A DNA stretch of 64,000 bases from Datisca glomerata (Eukaryota; Streptophyta; Magnoliopsida; Cucurbitales; Datiscaceae), in NCBI GenBank assembly GCA_003255025.1, contig QANY01000261.1:1977551-2041550 (forward strand). Reading direction: 5' to 3'. Of the stretch, positions 13,700 through 26,029 are shown in pieces. Under the pieces are notes generated by a model, which saw nothing but the letters and a program-made list of their open reading frames with translations, searched no databases and was not told the origin of the DNA. The translations under genes were made by a program, and so were the position numbers. Each line of letters starts with the position of its first letter. Within the stretch, counting starts at the first letter, position 1.

Positions 13700-15700
13700 A
13701 TATTAAACACACAAATATATCATTTACTAATTCACGATAAAACAACTTAACAATTAACGTGCCGCCTTAGGGTCGGTTAGATTAATCTCAGACTATCTAT
13801 GAGACATTCTCATCTTTATTAATTAAAACTTAAAATATCACTTAAAATATCTCATATTTTCTTTTTTAACAATAAGGTATCGCTTATTCGGTCAGGTCGT
13901 AATTATCACATGAAATTTTTATTGTGAGTTTGTGAGTGTAACCCATTATTTCAGATTTCATGACTTGATTTAAAATATGCCACCTTAGTGTCGGTCAAAA
14001 CTAAACTACATTACTTAGTCTTATCTTCTTAAGAAGTCCAACCTTGATATTAATACAGTTTGAAACCTTCCTTACGAGTATGAAAATAAAGTCATTCGAG
14101 GCCCTCACTTTACCTCACAGTGTTGTACAAATAATGTAGACCATAGGTTACATTAACATGTCAACCTCCTTCCACTCAGTATTTTAGAATAATGTGTTTT
14201 AATTTTAACTAATCAATTAATTTCAAATTAATTACTAGTTAAAATAATAACCCCATCAATGTGAAATTAACAGTTAATCCAATCTAATTGGTCTAAGTTC
14301 ATTTAACCTTCTAAAGAGCCTAAGTCATAATTAAATGAGCTTATATTAACTTATTAATTACATTAATCAAACTTTAATAAAAATCTTTTACTAAAGTCGT
14401 CTATCCTAAATGTTACTATATCCTTTAGAGTGGTGTGATTATAAAGTTTTAACTAATTAAAATTTAACAGTTTACATGCAATTGATTTCTCAAAACTATT
14501 CATATAAACATATTACGACAATTTTAATAAATCATGTATCTACTGATGAGATGCGTGCATAAATAAAACTGTGTGGAGTTTCATGTATGACATGCGATCG
14601 ACTAATGCATGGTCATGTTATCAATCATATCAATAAACATCTATTTAATAATTAAATAAAATAATAATGGACCGAGTGACTAACTATTTCTAAATTATAA
14701 CTATTGAAATAAAGAAATATAATTAGAAAGAGGAATTCAAGATTACATATTTTAAGAATATCTTCTCCTCCACCTCATGTCAATCTTCATAATCTTCAAG
14801 TTTCGAACAAAACCCTTTTAATTAAGAAAAAATATTTTTTTAATTAAAAATTATCTCTATAATTCTCTTTTAAAATTATTAAATTTGACTTAGTCAATAA
14901 ATAATTCATTGACTTGGTCAAACTTGGGTCAAACCAATCAATTAATTAATTTTTAATTTTTATAAAATTAAAATAATAATAATTAATTTTAAAATTTAAA
15001 AGATAATAGATAAAATTAAGGTTATCATAAAACTCTGTAGTGATATGACAAGTTGGTATTAGGGTTTTAAAGAAACTTCCTTAAATGTGACTCTCCCATC
15101 CCCACCCATTACCGTCAATGATAAGACTCTCCGATCACCACCCATCACCGCCACCGGACGTCTACCGCCATTGTCACCGACCGCCATCAGACGCGACGCG
15201 GCGGAGCCGACCGTCGACTGCCGGCCACCGCCGCCAGACACGACGGCGCCATCGACGACCGACAACCACCACCATCAGACATTGCGGCGGTACCGCTGAC
15301 TGCCAATCGCCGGCCACCACCGTCAGACACGGTGGTGCCGCCGTCGACGCCAACACTAAAAATCCTATATTCAGTGTCGGCGTCGGCGCTGGAATTCCCT
15401 AAGAATTCCTATTTTTGCATTTTCCTCCTCGTTCATCTCATGCGTTCTTCGTCTTCTCGCGATTGGAGCCATTACAATATCACATTCAAAATAAAATTAC
15501 AAAAACTCCTACGCCCCAAATCGACTTACTAAGGAAAAATTAAAGAACAAAGCCTAACCCAATAATCACCATACAATTAACGATTCATTATTTAACCATA
15601 CATTCAAAAACCTAATAATCCATTTGTTAACATATATCAAAATATATTATGAACAATGCAAGAACATCCACACAGTATATATACAAATATATAATGACCA
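13700..15700 (-). other. Untranslated leader of copia element B
   Basis: About 2 kb between the 5' LTR/primer site and gag, with no conserved coding. It is collinear with 345-1920 of element A. It includes a GC-rich patch at about 15085-15360 made of CCG/CCACC-type repeats. The open frames in that patch are a by-product of its composition. Confidence 0.7.
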
Positions 15701-15712
15701 CTATGATACTAA
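15701..15712 (-). promoter_or_regulatory. Degenerate primer-binding site of element B
   Basis: On the - strand the LTR end (AACA) is followed by ATTAGTATCATAG, close to TGGTATCAGAG, the usual plant copia site that pairs with initiator tRNA-Met. Confidence 0.6.
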
Positions 15713-15713
15713 T

Positions 15714-17812
15714 TGTTAGAAAACGCAGTGCACGTGCGGTGGAGGCATGGTGGCTTTTAAATTTTTTATTAAAAATGAATCATATCTTTTTTATAAAACA
15801 AAAACAAGCGTGACGCAACGATTTCTAAAATAATTTTTTTTATTGAAAACTCTTTTCAATTAGGATCCATTATATATTTATAATTAAATTTAAGACATAC
15901 ATGAATATGAATCATATAACTCTTGTAGTCTATATCAAGCGTCCTCGCAAACCAACGATCATGCGTTCCCACGAACAACGAACTTCGAGATCCACACCAA
16001 GATCTTCCAAGCCAATCCTTAAACGCAATAGGACGTGTGTGGATACGTAGAATAATCAAAGACACTTTTCAGTCTCTAGATGTACTCAACACATGAGATC
16101 TAGAGATTTACTGAGAATGATTAATTTTTGTGAGACAATCCTCTAAGAGAATGTGATGATTATTCTCACAGAGTTTTTTATTAACTTTTTAGTCACAGAG
16201 AAAATTCACAATGAGAGAAAATGTGTTATTCACTCTCTATCAACACTGAGGCGAATAGAACAATATCTATATATTTTTTAGATAATGGCGTATAAGACAT
16301 TTAGGATAAACTGAAAATAATATTTAATTTCGAAATTACCATTATAGTGGGATCAATTACAATTTGTGCACGATTGCAGTGCCACACGGCATTGCGGTTG
16401 CCGTGAGCTACCACAGGCCTCACAACACTGTCTGCCACGCACTATTGTAGTGCCCTATGGTACTACAGTATTGCAATCTCACTACTGCAGTGGCATGTGA
16501 CACTATAGCAGTTCATGTAAATATTTATTTTAATTGGATATATCTAATTATCAGTTAATTCAAAATTAACATATCTGATTATCCGTATTGACTAACTTAT
16601 TTGTTAGTTCAAAAATAACAGATTTAATTTATTTAAATTATTATCTAATAATAATTTATAATTATCTAATTTCACAAATTAGATATTCTGTCTCACTTAT
16701 CTATAATTAAAAAATTAATCGATATATATATATATATATATATCTCTGTGTGTGTGTGTAATTTCTGAAATTTATATATAAATAATTCAATTAATTATTT
16801 CTTAATTAATTAATCACATAATTATGTACTTGCCCCAGAATAAATTTTTTTTTGTAAGTCAGTCATTTTTTCATGTCTTGAAATATTCACACTCTAGACT
16901 AGCGTAATATTGAAGTGACTTGTGGACCGTAGACATATAATCTGAAGCTTTAATAAACCATATTATCAATTAAACTCTTTAATTAAATAATCTTATTTAT
17001 TAATTCCGTTATTACTCTCTCTATAAATATGGATTTGCATTCTTAGAGATTATATATTATATTTACAGAGTATTCTCGTGTAGTCCATTGGTATAATCAT
17101 TTCATATAATTTTGTCCTCCAATTATTGGTTCGTAAATTAGAGATGGTCAAAATTATTTACCCTTCTAATTACCTCTTAATATTTAAGTATCATTAATTC
17201 ACTAGTGAATGACTAATTTATAATTGTATTATAAATTTGAGCTCAATAACTATTTAGTTCCCAGCCATCCATATCACTAAATCTGCAAAATAAAAGTCAC
17301 TAGCTTGTTTTACAAACAAATCTTAACGAGTGAATCAAAAGATCTAGTAGATATGTATATGAGTTCATGACTACTGAGGATTCATACTTATCTATAAATA
17401 ATCATCAGATTAATGTGTATTAGATTTTATGATAAATGATACGCTAATAAAGATATTAATTCACATCAGGCCTATAATAATATTATATAAAGTATCTTCA
17501 CTAAGATATCTATCCACATCAATGATCATGATCTATATCACATGCATTGATAATGCTTAGTGAACCGTACTAACAACTATTCATTAAAGATTTTATAGTT
17601 TAATATGTTGCTGACATTTTTATTTATTATCTATGATCTTAATTCTCTCGTACTAATACAAGATCACAGTCTCATTAATGAATAATGAATTTTATGATAT
17701 TTATATAATTTATTCAACAATAGTTTAGCAGAACAATTATAAGAAAAATGTAATTCCATTAAATTTTATATTAAAATGTCAATACATATGCTTTGATGGC
17801 ATACCCCCAAAA
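15714..17812 (-). repeat. 5' LTR of copia element B
   Basis: Matches the 3' LTR of B and, inverted, the LTR of A. It ends TTCTAACA on the - strand at 15714, right beside the primer-binding site. It contains an AT/GT dinucleotide tract near 16720-16762 and degenerate copies of the GTAGTGCC palindrome at about 16375-16520. Confidence 0.82.
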
Positions 17813-17970
17813 GGAGTATGGTACCGGTATGGTGTATGATTATCACGGATGATATATAAAAATGTACTACAAATATACTACGTTATACTCATGGTATATT
17901 AAAATATACTACGATATATTGATGATATATCAATATATACTACGGTATATAAATATATACCAAAGTACAT
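17813..17970. repeat. AT-rich degenerate TATACTACGG repeats
   Basis: Several imperfect copies of TATACTACGNTATA occur in both orientations, directly beyond the element B LTR. No coding capacity. It may be the remains of a MITE. Confidence 0.5.
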
Positions 17971-18324
17971 CTTTACATAAAAAATTCTATTTTTTTAAAA
18001 ATTAGAGTTACAAAAAAACCCAGTCATTCTTGCATATACAACTTTATTTTACCATTCTCTTGCTTATTTTAAAAAAAAATTATCTATTTCCCCAAATGCA
18101 CAATTTTTATTGCAAATATTACAGAATTGGGCTTCGGTTTTAACCAAAAAGATGGCCCATGACTTTGCCAAATTAAAAAAGAAAATTTTGTATAATAGAC
18201 AATTTTAAGGAGTGTACTTTAAAAATAGCAAGGTTTCAATACATTTAAGTAAATAGTAGGTTTCCTAATTAGTCAACAATTTTTTATTAGATTGACCCTC
18301 ATCTATATATGACATGTTAGATAT

Positions 18325-19215
18325 TTAACATTTACTTTATCAGAATTCGTTAACAATTGGTTGATGACAAACACTAAAAATATATTATTTACCTTATCAG
18401 AATTAGAATCAATTATCGAAACTATAATATTCCCTTATCAGAATTAGCTAAAAAATAAAATTATAATCAATCATTGATTATCATATAATTTAATTAAAAA
18501 AATAACGTTTGAATTAAAAGACAATAAATTCTAGAATATTTTAATTAAATGCAAGGTTCCCATCAGGATCTGATTATGAACTCTGTAAATTGAAGTTTAA
18601 AATCGTGAACTACAAACTCGTCAACAACTGGTTGATGACGTGACACTAAAAATATGTTAGTTACCATATCAGAATTAAAGTCAATCATTAAAACTAAAAT
18701 ATTTTCTTATTAGAGTTAGCTAAAAAGGAAAATAGAACCAGTAACTGATTACCGTCTAATTTAGTTAAAAATAAAATAAAAAATAATGTTTGAATAGAAA
18801 TATAATAAATTTTAGATTACTTAATTAAATGCAAAGACCCCACCAAAACTGATTATGAAATTTATAAATCAAATTTTAAAATTGTCAATTAAAAATCTGC
18901 TATTTACCTTATCAAAATTAGAATCAATAATTAAAACTAAAAAATTTCTTTATCAGAATTACCTAAAAAATAAACTAGAATCAATAATTAATTATCATCT
19001 AATTTAATTAAAAATAAAAAATAACATTTGAATGGAAAGATAATAAATTATAGAATATTTAATTAAATGCAAGGACCCTACCAAAATTTTAGAATATTCA
19101 AAATAACGTTTGAATGGAAAGACAATAAATCCAATTATAAATCCTGTAAATCGAAGGTTAAAATCATCAACAACGGCTTAATAAGATGACATTAAAAATA
19201 TGTTATTTACCTATA
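18325..19215. repeat. Diverged tandem repeat, ~245-300 bp units
   Basis: The phrase TTACCTTATCAGAATTAGAA recurs at about 18389, 18661 (TTACCATATCAGAATTAAAG) and 18904 (TTACCTTATCAAAATTAGAA), with a partial start at 19207. Each is followed by an A/T-rich stretch ending in a TAAATGCAAGGNCCC-like motif and a GATTATGAA(A/C)T segment. Spacings are 272, 243 and 303 bases. No open frame spans it. Confidence 0.8.
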
Positions 19216-19681
19216 ATTTGATTTTTTTAGATTTCTTAAATTGACTTTCAAAACTTATCTATTTAGTGCAATTACTTAATTTAAAAGGGAAAGTTGTGAC
19301 ATTGGCCGAAAGTGAGGCCTGATTTGTAAAAATTTCCCAAGAAAAACTGTTTAAAAAATGACGAAGTAATTAATTTAGTTACTTAAATAATAAAGGTGTA
19401 ATTAATTTGTTTACGCAAGTAAATTAGTTGCTTTGTGTTATTTATGTAACTAAATTAGTTACTAGCTCCGACTTTTTTTTTATACTTTTTACTTCGTCCA
19501 TTTTCTTAATTCACCCTTGAAACTCTTTTTTATCATTTTTCAATCGAAAATCATATAATTATTTTAAATTGAAGAAATTAATAAGAATGTAACCAAGATC
19601 ACATAACTGTTAAGGCACCTAATAAAAATCTTTCAATAGCATAATTGTCATTCACTTATATAAATAAAATCAAAATAATAA
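19216..19681. other. Intergenic, no gene seen
   Basis: AT-rich, with a cluster of TAATTTAGTTACTT-like direct repeats near 19370-19460. Nothing else recognised. Confidence 0.5.
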
Positions 19682-20163
19682 TGTTGGCTTATCCTACATC
19701 GATTGTAGAAATAAGTGATGACCATTGATGCGTGTGAGAGACAGTCTCACTTCACAATCTAGTTTTTGGGTTGAGAAGATCCAATAACACCCAACATTAG
19801 TATGCGCTACCAAAAAGTCTCCAGTCCAATCTTGGTCAAATGAGTTGTTGGCGTCCCTTTACTCATGACTCGATGTTTGGTGAATGAGTAAAAAGAATCG
19901 ACGATTATCTGACTCATTTTTTTATGTTTATTGAATCCGGGTGAAACGAGTCCATGTTATATGACTCATGACCTAGTGTGTTGTAAATTCTGGTAGAGTG
20001 AATCGACATTTATTTTACTCAGGACCTGATGTGTGACGAGAGAAATTGTTGAGGTCATCTCACATCGGTATGAAAGATACTAGTTGTCATAAATATGTAT
20101 GAGAGAAAAAAATCAGACCACAAGTTAATTTTTAAGGTTGAGAAGATTCAATAATATCTAACA
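19682..20163 (+). mobile_element. TRIM (small LTR retrotransposon without genes)
   Basis: Two ~115-bp terminal direct repeats, 19682-19796 and 20047-20163, each begin TGTTG, carry CTACATCG/CACATCGG near base 15, share GGTTGAGAAGAT near the end, and finish CAACA/CTAACA. The ~250-bp interior has no coding. A primer-site-like TTAGTATGCGCT follows the first repeat and a purine-rich GACGAGAGAAA precedes the second. This is the layout of terminal-repeat retrotransposons in miniature, in which CCCACATCGG-type LTRs are common. Flanking target duplications (AATAA versus AAAGA) are not convincing. Confidence 0.75.
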
Positions 20164-20973
20164 AAAGAGGAATAAGGCGATAACAAAAAGAATTACTGAA
20201 TAACTTCGTAAAATTGATATGATTGCTATGAATGATTTAATATTGAATAAACGAATATCTCCTCTGAAATAAAATTCTCTTTAAAAAGTAGTTTTATACC
20301 ATCGCCTAAAGCTTCAACACAATCACAGAAAGAAAAATCACATGAAGCTCTTAATTTTCCCTTGTGAAAGAATCATTCTCATCACTTATTTTCTATTTAT
20401 TTTTATTCATTGGGCATGAAAGAACCACTTTACTTCTTATATATCCATTGTCGAAATCATTTAAACACTCATATTACATGCATTTCAAGCAAGAAATGCT
20501 TGTGGGCCTCTACTTTCTTTTTAACAATTTTGAGGCCTTTTACTTTGAAGAGATCGCTTGTGGATTAGAATTATTACGTGGGCCATATTTTTAACTTACA
20601 TCTACTATATTTAAACTAGAATAATAAGTAGAATGAGTTTTAGCATTAACATAATCACAACCGTGGTTGATTTTACAGTACAGTACAATTCATATATGGT
20701 ATATGAACTATTTTCATGTATGTTTGAACGTAAATTATGTGTATGTATACATATTTTATAAATGTACATAAAAACATGTTATGCACTATGTAATGATTGT
20801 AATGATTACGTACAAATTTTCATGGAATTGCTGTCATCCATTTATCTGAAGGAATTATAGAGGATCATGATCTCCTCCACTACATTGTTCAAATATACTA
20901 GAATATACAGTAATAGATTCTATAAAATCATGTTAAATGTAATAGATTTATTCTTCAATTTTTGAAACATTTT
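20164..20973. other. Intergenic, no gene seen
   Basis: An open frame at 20364-20594 starts with GTG and shows no domain. I see no promoter, splice sites or homologous motif. Confidence 0.5.
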
Positions 20974-21127
20974 ATCAATCTTATTTTTGAGGGGAACGAT
21001 ATTTAAGGTAGTATTATCTGAAATATTTATTAAATAAATTTTTTTCAGGGATCAATCTTATTTTTGAGGGGAACGATATTTAAGGTAGTATTATTTGAAA
21101 TATTTATTAAATAAATTTTTTTCAGGG
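20974..21127. repeat. 77-bp tandem duplication
   Basis: Bases 20974-21050 and 21051-21127 are identical except for one C/T difference in GTATTAT(C/T)TG. The near-identity shows that the duplication is recent relative to the surrounding repeats. Confidence 0.95.
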
Positions 21128-22018
21128 ATTCATTAGGTTTAGACTCATGGAGATCATCAACCTTATTCTCAATTTTATTTAATTATTTTCCTATTATTAT
21201 TAAAATTTGATTAGTGTAATCTAGTTATTCAATAACTTTTTTATTTGGTTCTTCTTCCTTTAAAATCTTAAAAGGAGAAGTAGTGATTAAATAATTTTTA
21301 TAATTAATTATATTCTTTTTAGGTGGGGATGACTATTAGTCACTCAACTGGAGTTTTCCTCGACTCATTTAGTCTTAGAAATAACTTTAATATTCTTTTC
21401 ATAAAACATATCAACTCTAAATTCTTGCATGAATGTTTTCCATTCTGCAATGATAATTTTTCTTTGATCCATATGTCTCTATGAACCTATTTCGTCTATT
21501 GAGATTGACTGTGTCATTAATGTGTTGGGTTAGACCCTACTAATCAGGCTTGTATTCTTGGCTTAGAGTGCCTAAATTTAAAACTAAAAGTTAGAGATTT
21601 ACAGGAGGCGAGGTTCCTTGAAAACCAGATTCAGTTGGCATCTTTACAATTAAAAATGCAAAAAAAAAAAAAACAAATTGCAATACATTATTAAAAAAAT
21701 GAGGGGAATAGAATTAGCATATATAAATTAGATAGAAATATATAAAACTAAATAGAATGAAGTTTTAAAATAGTGATGTATATAAGATATTGATGAAGCC
21801 AAGAAATTAAATATCATGTTTTAAGGAGGAAGTGTGATTCTCTTTCTTTTGTTATATTTTTCTAGTGTGTTTCGTTGTTTTCTTTCAATGTACCTTATCT
21901 TTACTCTTTAGTCTTTAGTATAAGTTTAGTAGGGACTTAACTAAAGAGGTAGGACTTTCGCAATAGGTTCATGTGTAAAATTTATAGAGACTGAAAAAAG
22001 AAACTTGAGGATCACTGT
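21128..22018. other. Intergenic, no gene seen
   Basis: AT-rich DNA with a poly-A run near 21660. No open frame with domain content. Confidence 0.5.
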
Positions 22019-22455
22019 CACTACTATATAAAATTTACCTTCGATGACGGTAATTCAATGTGGTGAATGTAAGTGTCATGATAGATATTTTGAGTTTTTA
22101 TGACCGCATTTTCTCACACTTAATAACATCGTAAAACAAAAGTTCTCTACATCCTTCATGATGGTCCAGTTACTTGCCATCGTATAATATTTAATTTACC
22201 ATGGCAACAAGAGTAATTGATGTTGTGAAAACCAATTTATCTTTTGTGAATGTGTTTTTTTAACGATGATGCATGCTTGTACGATGAAAAGAGTAATTGT
22301 CACCATGAGAACTAATTTTCCCATCGTGAATGTTTTTTTTACGATCATGCACAATTGTATCATGACGGTAAGAGTAATTGTCATCGTGAGAACTAATTTT
22401 TTCACCGTGAATGTAATTTTTTTATGACGGTGCGTGATTGTATAGGACAGCAAGT
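22019..22455. mobile_element. Possible CACTA-type relic
   Basis: It begins CACTACTATATAAAATTTACC and is then rich in GACGGT/ACCGTC-like motifs, which resemble the terminal and subterminal repeats of CACTA elements. No matching inverted terminus was found on the right, so it would be truncated. Confidence 0.35.
22209..22450. repeat. Three tandem ~80-bp units
   Basis: AAGAGTAATTG recurs at 22209, 22289 and 22370. Each copy is followed by GAGAACTAATTTT- or GTGAAAACCAATTT-like sequence, CGTGAATGT, a T-run, and ACGATGATGCATG-like sequence. Confidence 0.85.
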
Positions 22456-23980
22456 ATTTGTTATGACATATTTTAGTTTACTCCATCTTTGATTAAGTTG
22501 TCCTAGGTATTTTATATTTTGTTTGTACTGGGATGTGTCCCTTGTACACTATATTTCTTTTGATTGAATATATTTACGTTTTAGCAAAAAGAAAATTGAT
22601 ATTTTACTGAATTTGAAAGTATTTGCTAAACTAAAACCCAACCTAATTACATTACACAAAAAGTAACCAATGACTAAAAACGTATCAAACATTTTAATTT
22701 TCAGATATTTACTTCATAAGTCTACAAGACACAACAAAATTCAGAAAAAGAAAGTAGATAGATGAAGACTAAGGTCATATTACATTTATCTATATATAAC
22801 CCTTAATGTTTATCCAGTCCTCATCTTTGAAATTTTATTCAACGGTTTATATCAACTTATACTGTATGTCTTTTACATATATTTTTAGATTTATTCGAAA
22901 GGCTTTTTTTTTTCTTTAAACAGACGAACCGAAGTCAATACTTAATTTAACATAATCATCTCAATGATAGTAGCCTAACATCATAAAACTCAATCCTAAA
23001 TAGCGAATGTGACCATTAGCCTCAGTTTTCACGTAATAATAAAACTTTAAACCTCAATCTACAAATTTATTTTTTCCTTGAATAAAGACGAATGATGTAA
23101 AGACGTACAATCTAGGATCAGCAACAATTATTTGTTGTATTATCATAATTTTAAATAATCTTTTGATTTTCAAATTCGTGGGATTTTCTTCTTACTTTTG
23201 GTGACTTCTAGTTGACCAGAATCCTACTAAGCTAATGATATTAATTTAAATCTTTAACAATGCTTACAAATAAATTATGTTTAAAAAAATCATAAGAAAT
23301 AGATACAAGTATTAAAAACATCAAAAAGCTATTAGCACGCTGTTGAAAAAGAGAGGAAATTCTATAATTTATATAATATAATATACATATGTGATAAATG
23401 TAGTATATTTTATATATACAGTATATATTATATAAATTTCATGAAAATTACACAAATTTGTTGGAGCGTGAGGGGAATGGTTTTGGCGCCAAATTTTTTT
23501 CTGTGAATAGGGTGACTATTTTTTGTTTTTGTTTCATCTTAGATTTTTTTGTTGCTAAAAGTAGCATATTCTTAGTGTTCTCCCTAAAATCTTTGCTTAG
23601 TTAGGGTTTCAAGTTAGGGTTTCATAAGTCTAAACCTCAAATTAAAAGTAAAACAAAAAAAGTAATGTTGAGAAAGGAATTGTGCTTAGTTCAGTTGGCC
23701 GAGTGAGTTTTAATTGTCATTCATGTATGGGTAATTTTAGAAGTATAAATTTATTGATTAAATTTTAAGTTATAAAATGATGGATCATTCATTTATTGAT
23801 TCATGTCATAAATTATTTTAATGAGTAATAAAATATCAATCTATAAATTATCAATGCATTACATATTTACTTAAAATTTGGTCCATAACTTAAACAATAT
23901 AAAATTACTGATCATGATAAGTCCATAGTTTATTTTTAAAAAATATAACCAAATAGTAAGAAAAGCTTGGTAAGTGGTTA
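22456..23980. other. Intergenic, no gene seen
   Basis: AT-rich. No exon, RNA gene or element recognised on either strand. Confidence 0.45.
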
Positions 23981-25345
23981 CAAGACATGCACATTTTTCT
24001 AAGACTGATACAATACTTTATCAAATAATCTTGGTTTAATACTTGATCAGCTTGATAATTCTCCAACCAAATGTAACCTTTTTCTGTCATTATTATAGGA
24101 TTTGTTTGAAAGTTTTTGAAATCACACAATATAAACATTTTTTTTTACTTTTTTAGTATCTCATTTAATTATTTTACAGTAAGCCATTATTTTTTAGATT
24201 TCTGGACCTGGATGTTAGATTAATTCTTCATCGGTATAAATTGTATCTTAAAACTTTAAAAATTCATGTTGAACACATCAATAATCAAATAACTATAAAA
24301 GCAGAAGCGTACGTGAATTCATGATAGTAGATCGCAATTAGAGCTGAGCGGTTGACTTTCCAGATCTATACGATTCTCTATCAGAGAGTCTCCGTTGATT
24401 AAGTCTTTCTGTTTTCTCTCTAACGATGAGATATTAGGGAGAAGAGAATGATTTTCCTTCATCGCATGACTTAGGGATCATAACCACTTATACAAGACAT
24501 GCACATTTTTCTAAGTCTGATACAATACTTTATCAAATAATCTTGGTTTAATACTTGATCAGCTTGATAATTCTCCAACCAAATAGAACCTTTTTCTGTC
24601 ATTATTATAGGATTTGTTTGAAAGTTTTTGAAATCACACAATATAAACATTTTTTTTTACTTTTTTAGTATCTCATTTAATTATTTTACAGTAAGCCATT
24701 ATTTTTTAGATTTCTGGACCTAGATGTTAGATTAATTCTTCATCGGTATAAATTGTATCTTAAAACTTTAAGAATTCATGTTGAACACATCAATAATCAA
24801 ATAACTATAAAAGCAGAAGCGTACCTGATTTCATGATAGTAGATCGCAATTAGAGCCGAGCGGTTGACCTTCCAGATCTACACGATTCTCTATTAGAGAG
24901 TCCCCGTTGATTAAGTCTTTCTGTTTTCTCTCTAACGATGAGATATTAAGGAGAAGAGAATGATTTTCCTTCATCGCATGACCTAGGGATCATAGTCATT
25001 TATACAAGACATGCACATTTTTCTAAGATTGATACAATACTTTAACAAATAATCTTGGTTTAATACTTGATCATCTTGATAATTCTCCAACCAAATGTAA
25101 CATTTTCTGTCATTATTATAGGATTTGTTTGAAAGTTTTTGAAATCACACAATATAAACATTTTTTTACCTTTTTAGTATCTCTCATTTAAATATTTTAC
25201 AGTAAGCCATTGTTTAGATCTCTGGACCTGGATGTTAGATAAAATATTTATCGGTATAAATCATAATTGCCATCGTGATATATTAGGGAGAATAGAATTA
25301 TTTTCCTTCATCGTATGACTTAGGGATCATAACCACTTATAGATA
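23981..25345. repeat. 512-bp tandem triplication spanning an LTR boundary
   Basis: CAAGACATGCACATTTTTCT starts at 23981, 24493 and 25005, giving exact 512-bp spacings. Each unit joins ~230 bp of non-LTR sequence (ending CTGGACCT(G/A)GATG) to the terminal part of the element C LTR (starting TGTTAGAT at 24213, 24725 and 25233). Copies 1 and 2 are near-identical. The third has an internal deletion in its LTR part and continues into the rest of the LTR up to 25564. Confidence 0.92.
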
Positions 25346-25564
25346 ACATATATATTATATTTTAGTATTTCTATTTTAACCCATCATAAAATAGAAATTA
25401 CTCAAAGTCTCTACACATCAGAATGTCCACAACCTATCAAATACCTTCAAACTCACATTACCCAAACCTTAGCCGATCATTTTTAATTAGGTTTAACTTT
25501 ATTCAACAGTCTGCAACACATAATTAATCACATATAAGTCCAACGTTGGATTAAGGATCCAACA
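25233..25564 (-). repeat. 3' LTR of copia element C, internally deleted
   Basis: Starts TGTTGGATCC on the - strand at 25564. It shares TATAGATAACATATATATTAT and CCCATCATAA blocks with the 5' LTR at 30437-30800. The segment preserved in the upstream repeat copies (24213-24490, 24725-25000) is largely deleted here. Confidence 0.8.
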
Positions 25565-25578
25565 ATCTCCCTCTTGGA
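25565..25578 (-). other. Polypurine tract of element C
   Basis: CCAAGAGGGAGAT on the - strand lies directly before the 3' LTR start. This is the usual place for plus-strand priming. Confidence 0.75.
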
Positions 25579-26029
25579 CTATATGTGTAACCTTATAATT
25601 ATGTTTTACAAAAATAACCGAACGAGCTCAACTAATTTTTTATCATTACCGAAACATATATGTAACCAATCTAGTCCATCGATAATACCAACATAGGGTC
25701 AAAGCGGTTTTTGCTACATCAATCGTAACTCAACTCATTAATGGTCATATATGTCAATACAACTGAATGACATGGAATATGATGTGGATGTGTAGTATGA
25801 AAATTTCATGTAATGTGATCTTAACATGCCTATTTCTAACTTGTCCAACGTAAACCTTTGTGATATCAAACCATATCAGAGTTAGAGTGTGAATAACCTA
25901 AAAATATCCATGAACTGAAATAACTAAAAGTAGGTCTATATGAAGAGCATCCAAAAAATACAAACTCCCACTAAAACCAAATATCATCAATCGATGTGAC
26001 ACTTATGAGTGCACTATACTCATGAAACT

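Larger units (their letters stand above)
8490..17812 (-). mobile_element. Ty1/copia LTR retrotransposon B, decayed
   Basis: Same family as element A, on the opposite strand. Both LTRs are present (about 8490-10532 and 15714-17812), with a leader, coding remnants and a degenerate primer-binding site next to the LTR end. The full length is about 9.3 kb. Stops and a large deletion in the reverse transcriptase make it non-autonomous. The low-coordinate edge is uncertain by tens of bases because the LTR tip has diverged, and I could not find a convincing target duplication. Confidence 0.87.

Noticed and set aside
15059..15402. Several overlapping Pro/Arg/Thr-rich frames on both strands
   Set aside because: They come from GC-rich repeats in the leader of copia element B. 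All frames stay open because stop codons are rare in such DNA.
20364..20594. A 76-codon + frame with a hydrophobic N-terminus
   Set aside because: It opens with GTG and no domain or conserved motif was seen.
23685..23705. TTCAGTTGGCCGAGTG considered as a tRNA D-arm/A-box
   Set aside because: No matching B-box or acceptor stem pairing at the right distance.
18300..25345. Repeated units considered as a CRISPR array
   Set aside because: The units are long, contiguous or diverged, with no short repeat/spacer alternation. The DNA is clearly plant nuclear.
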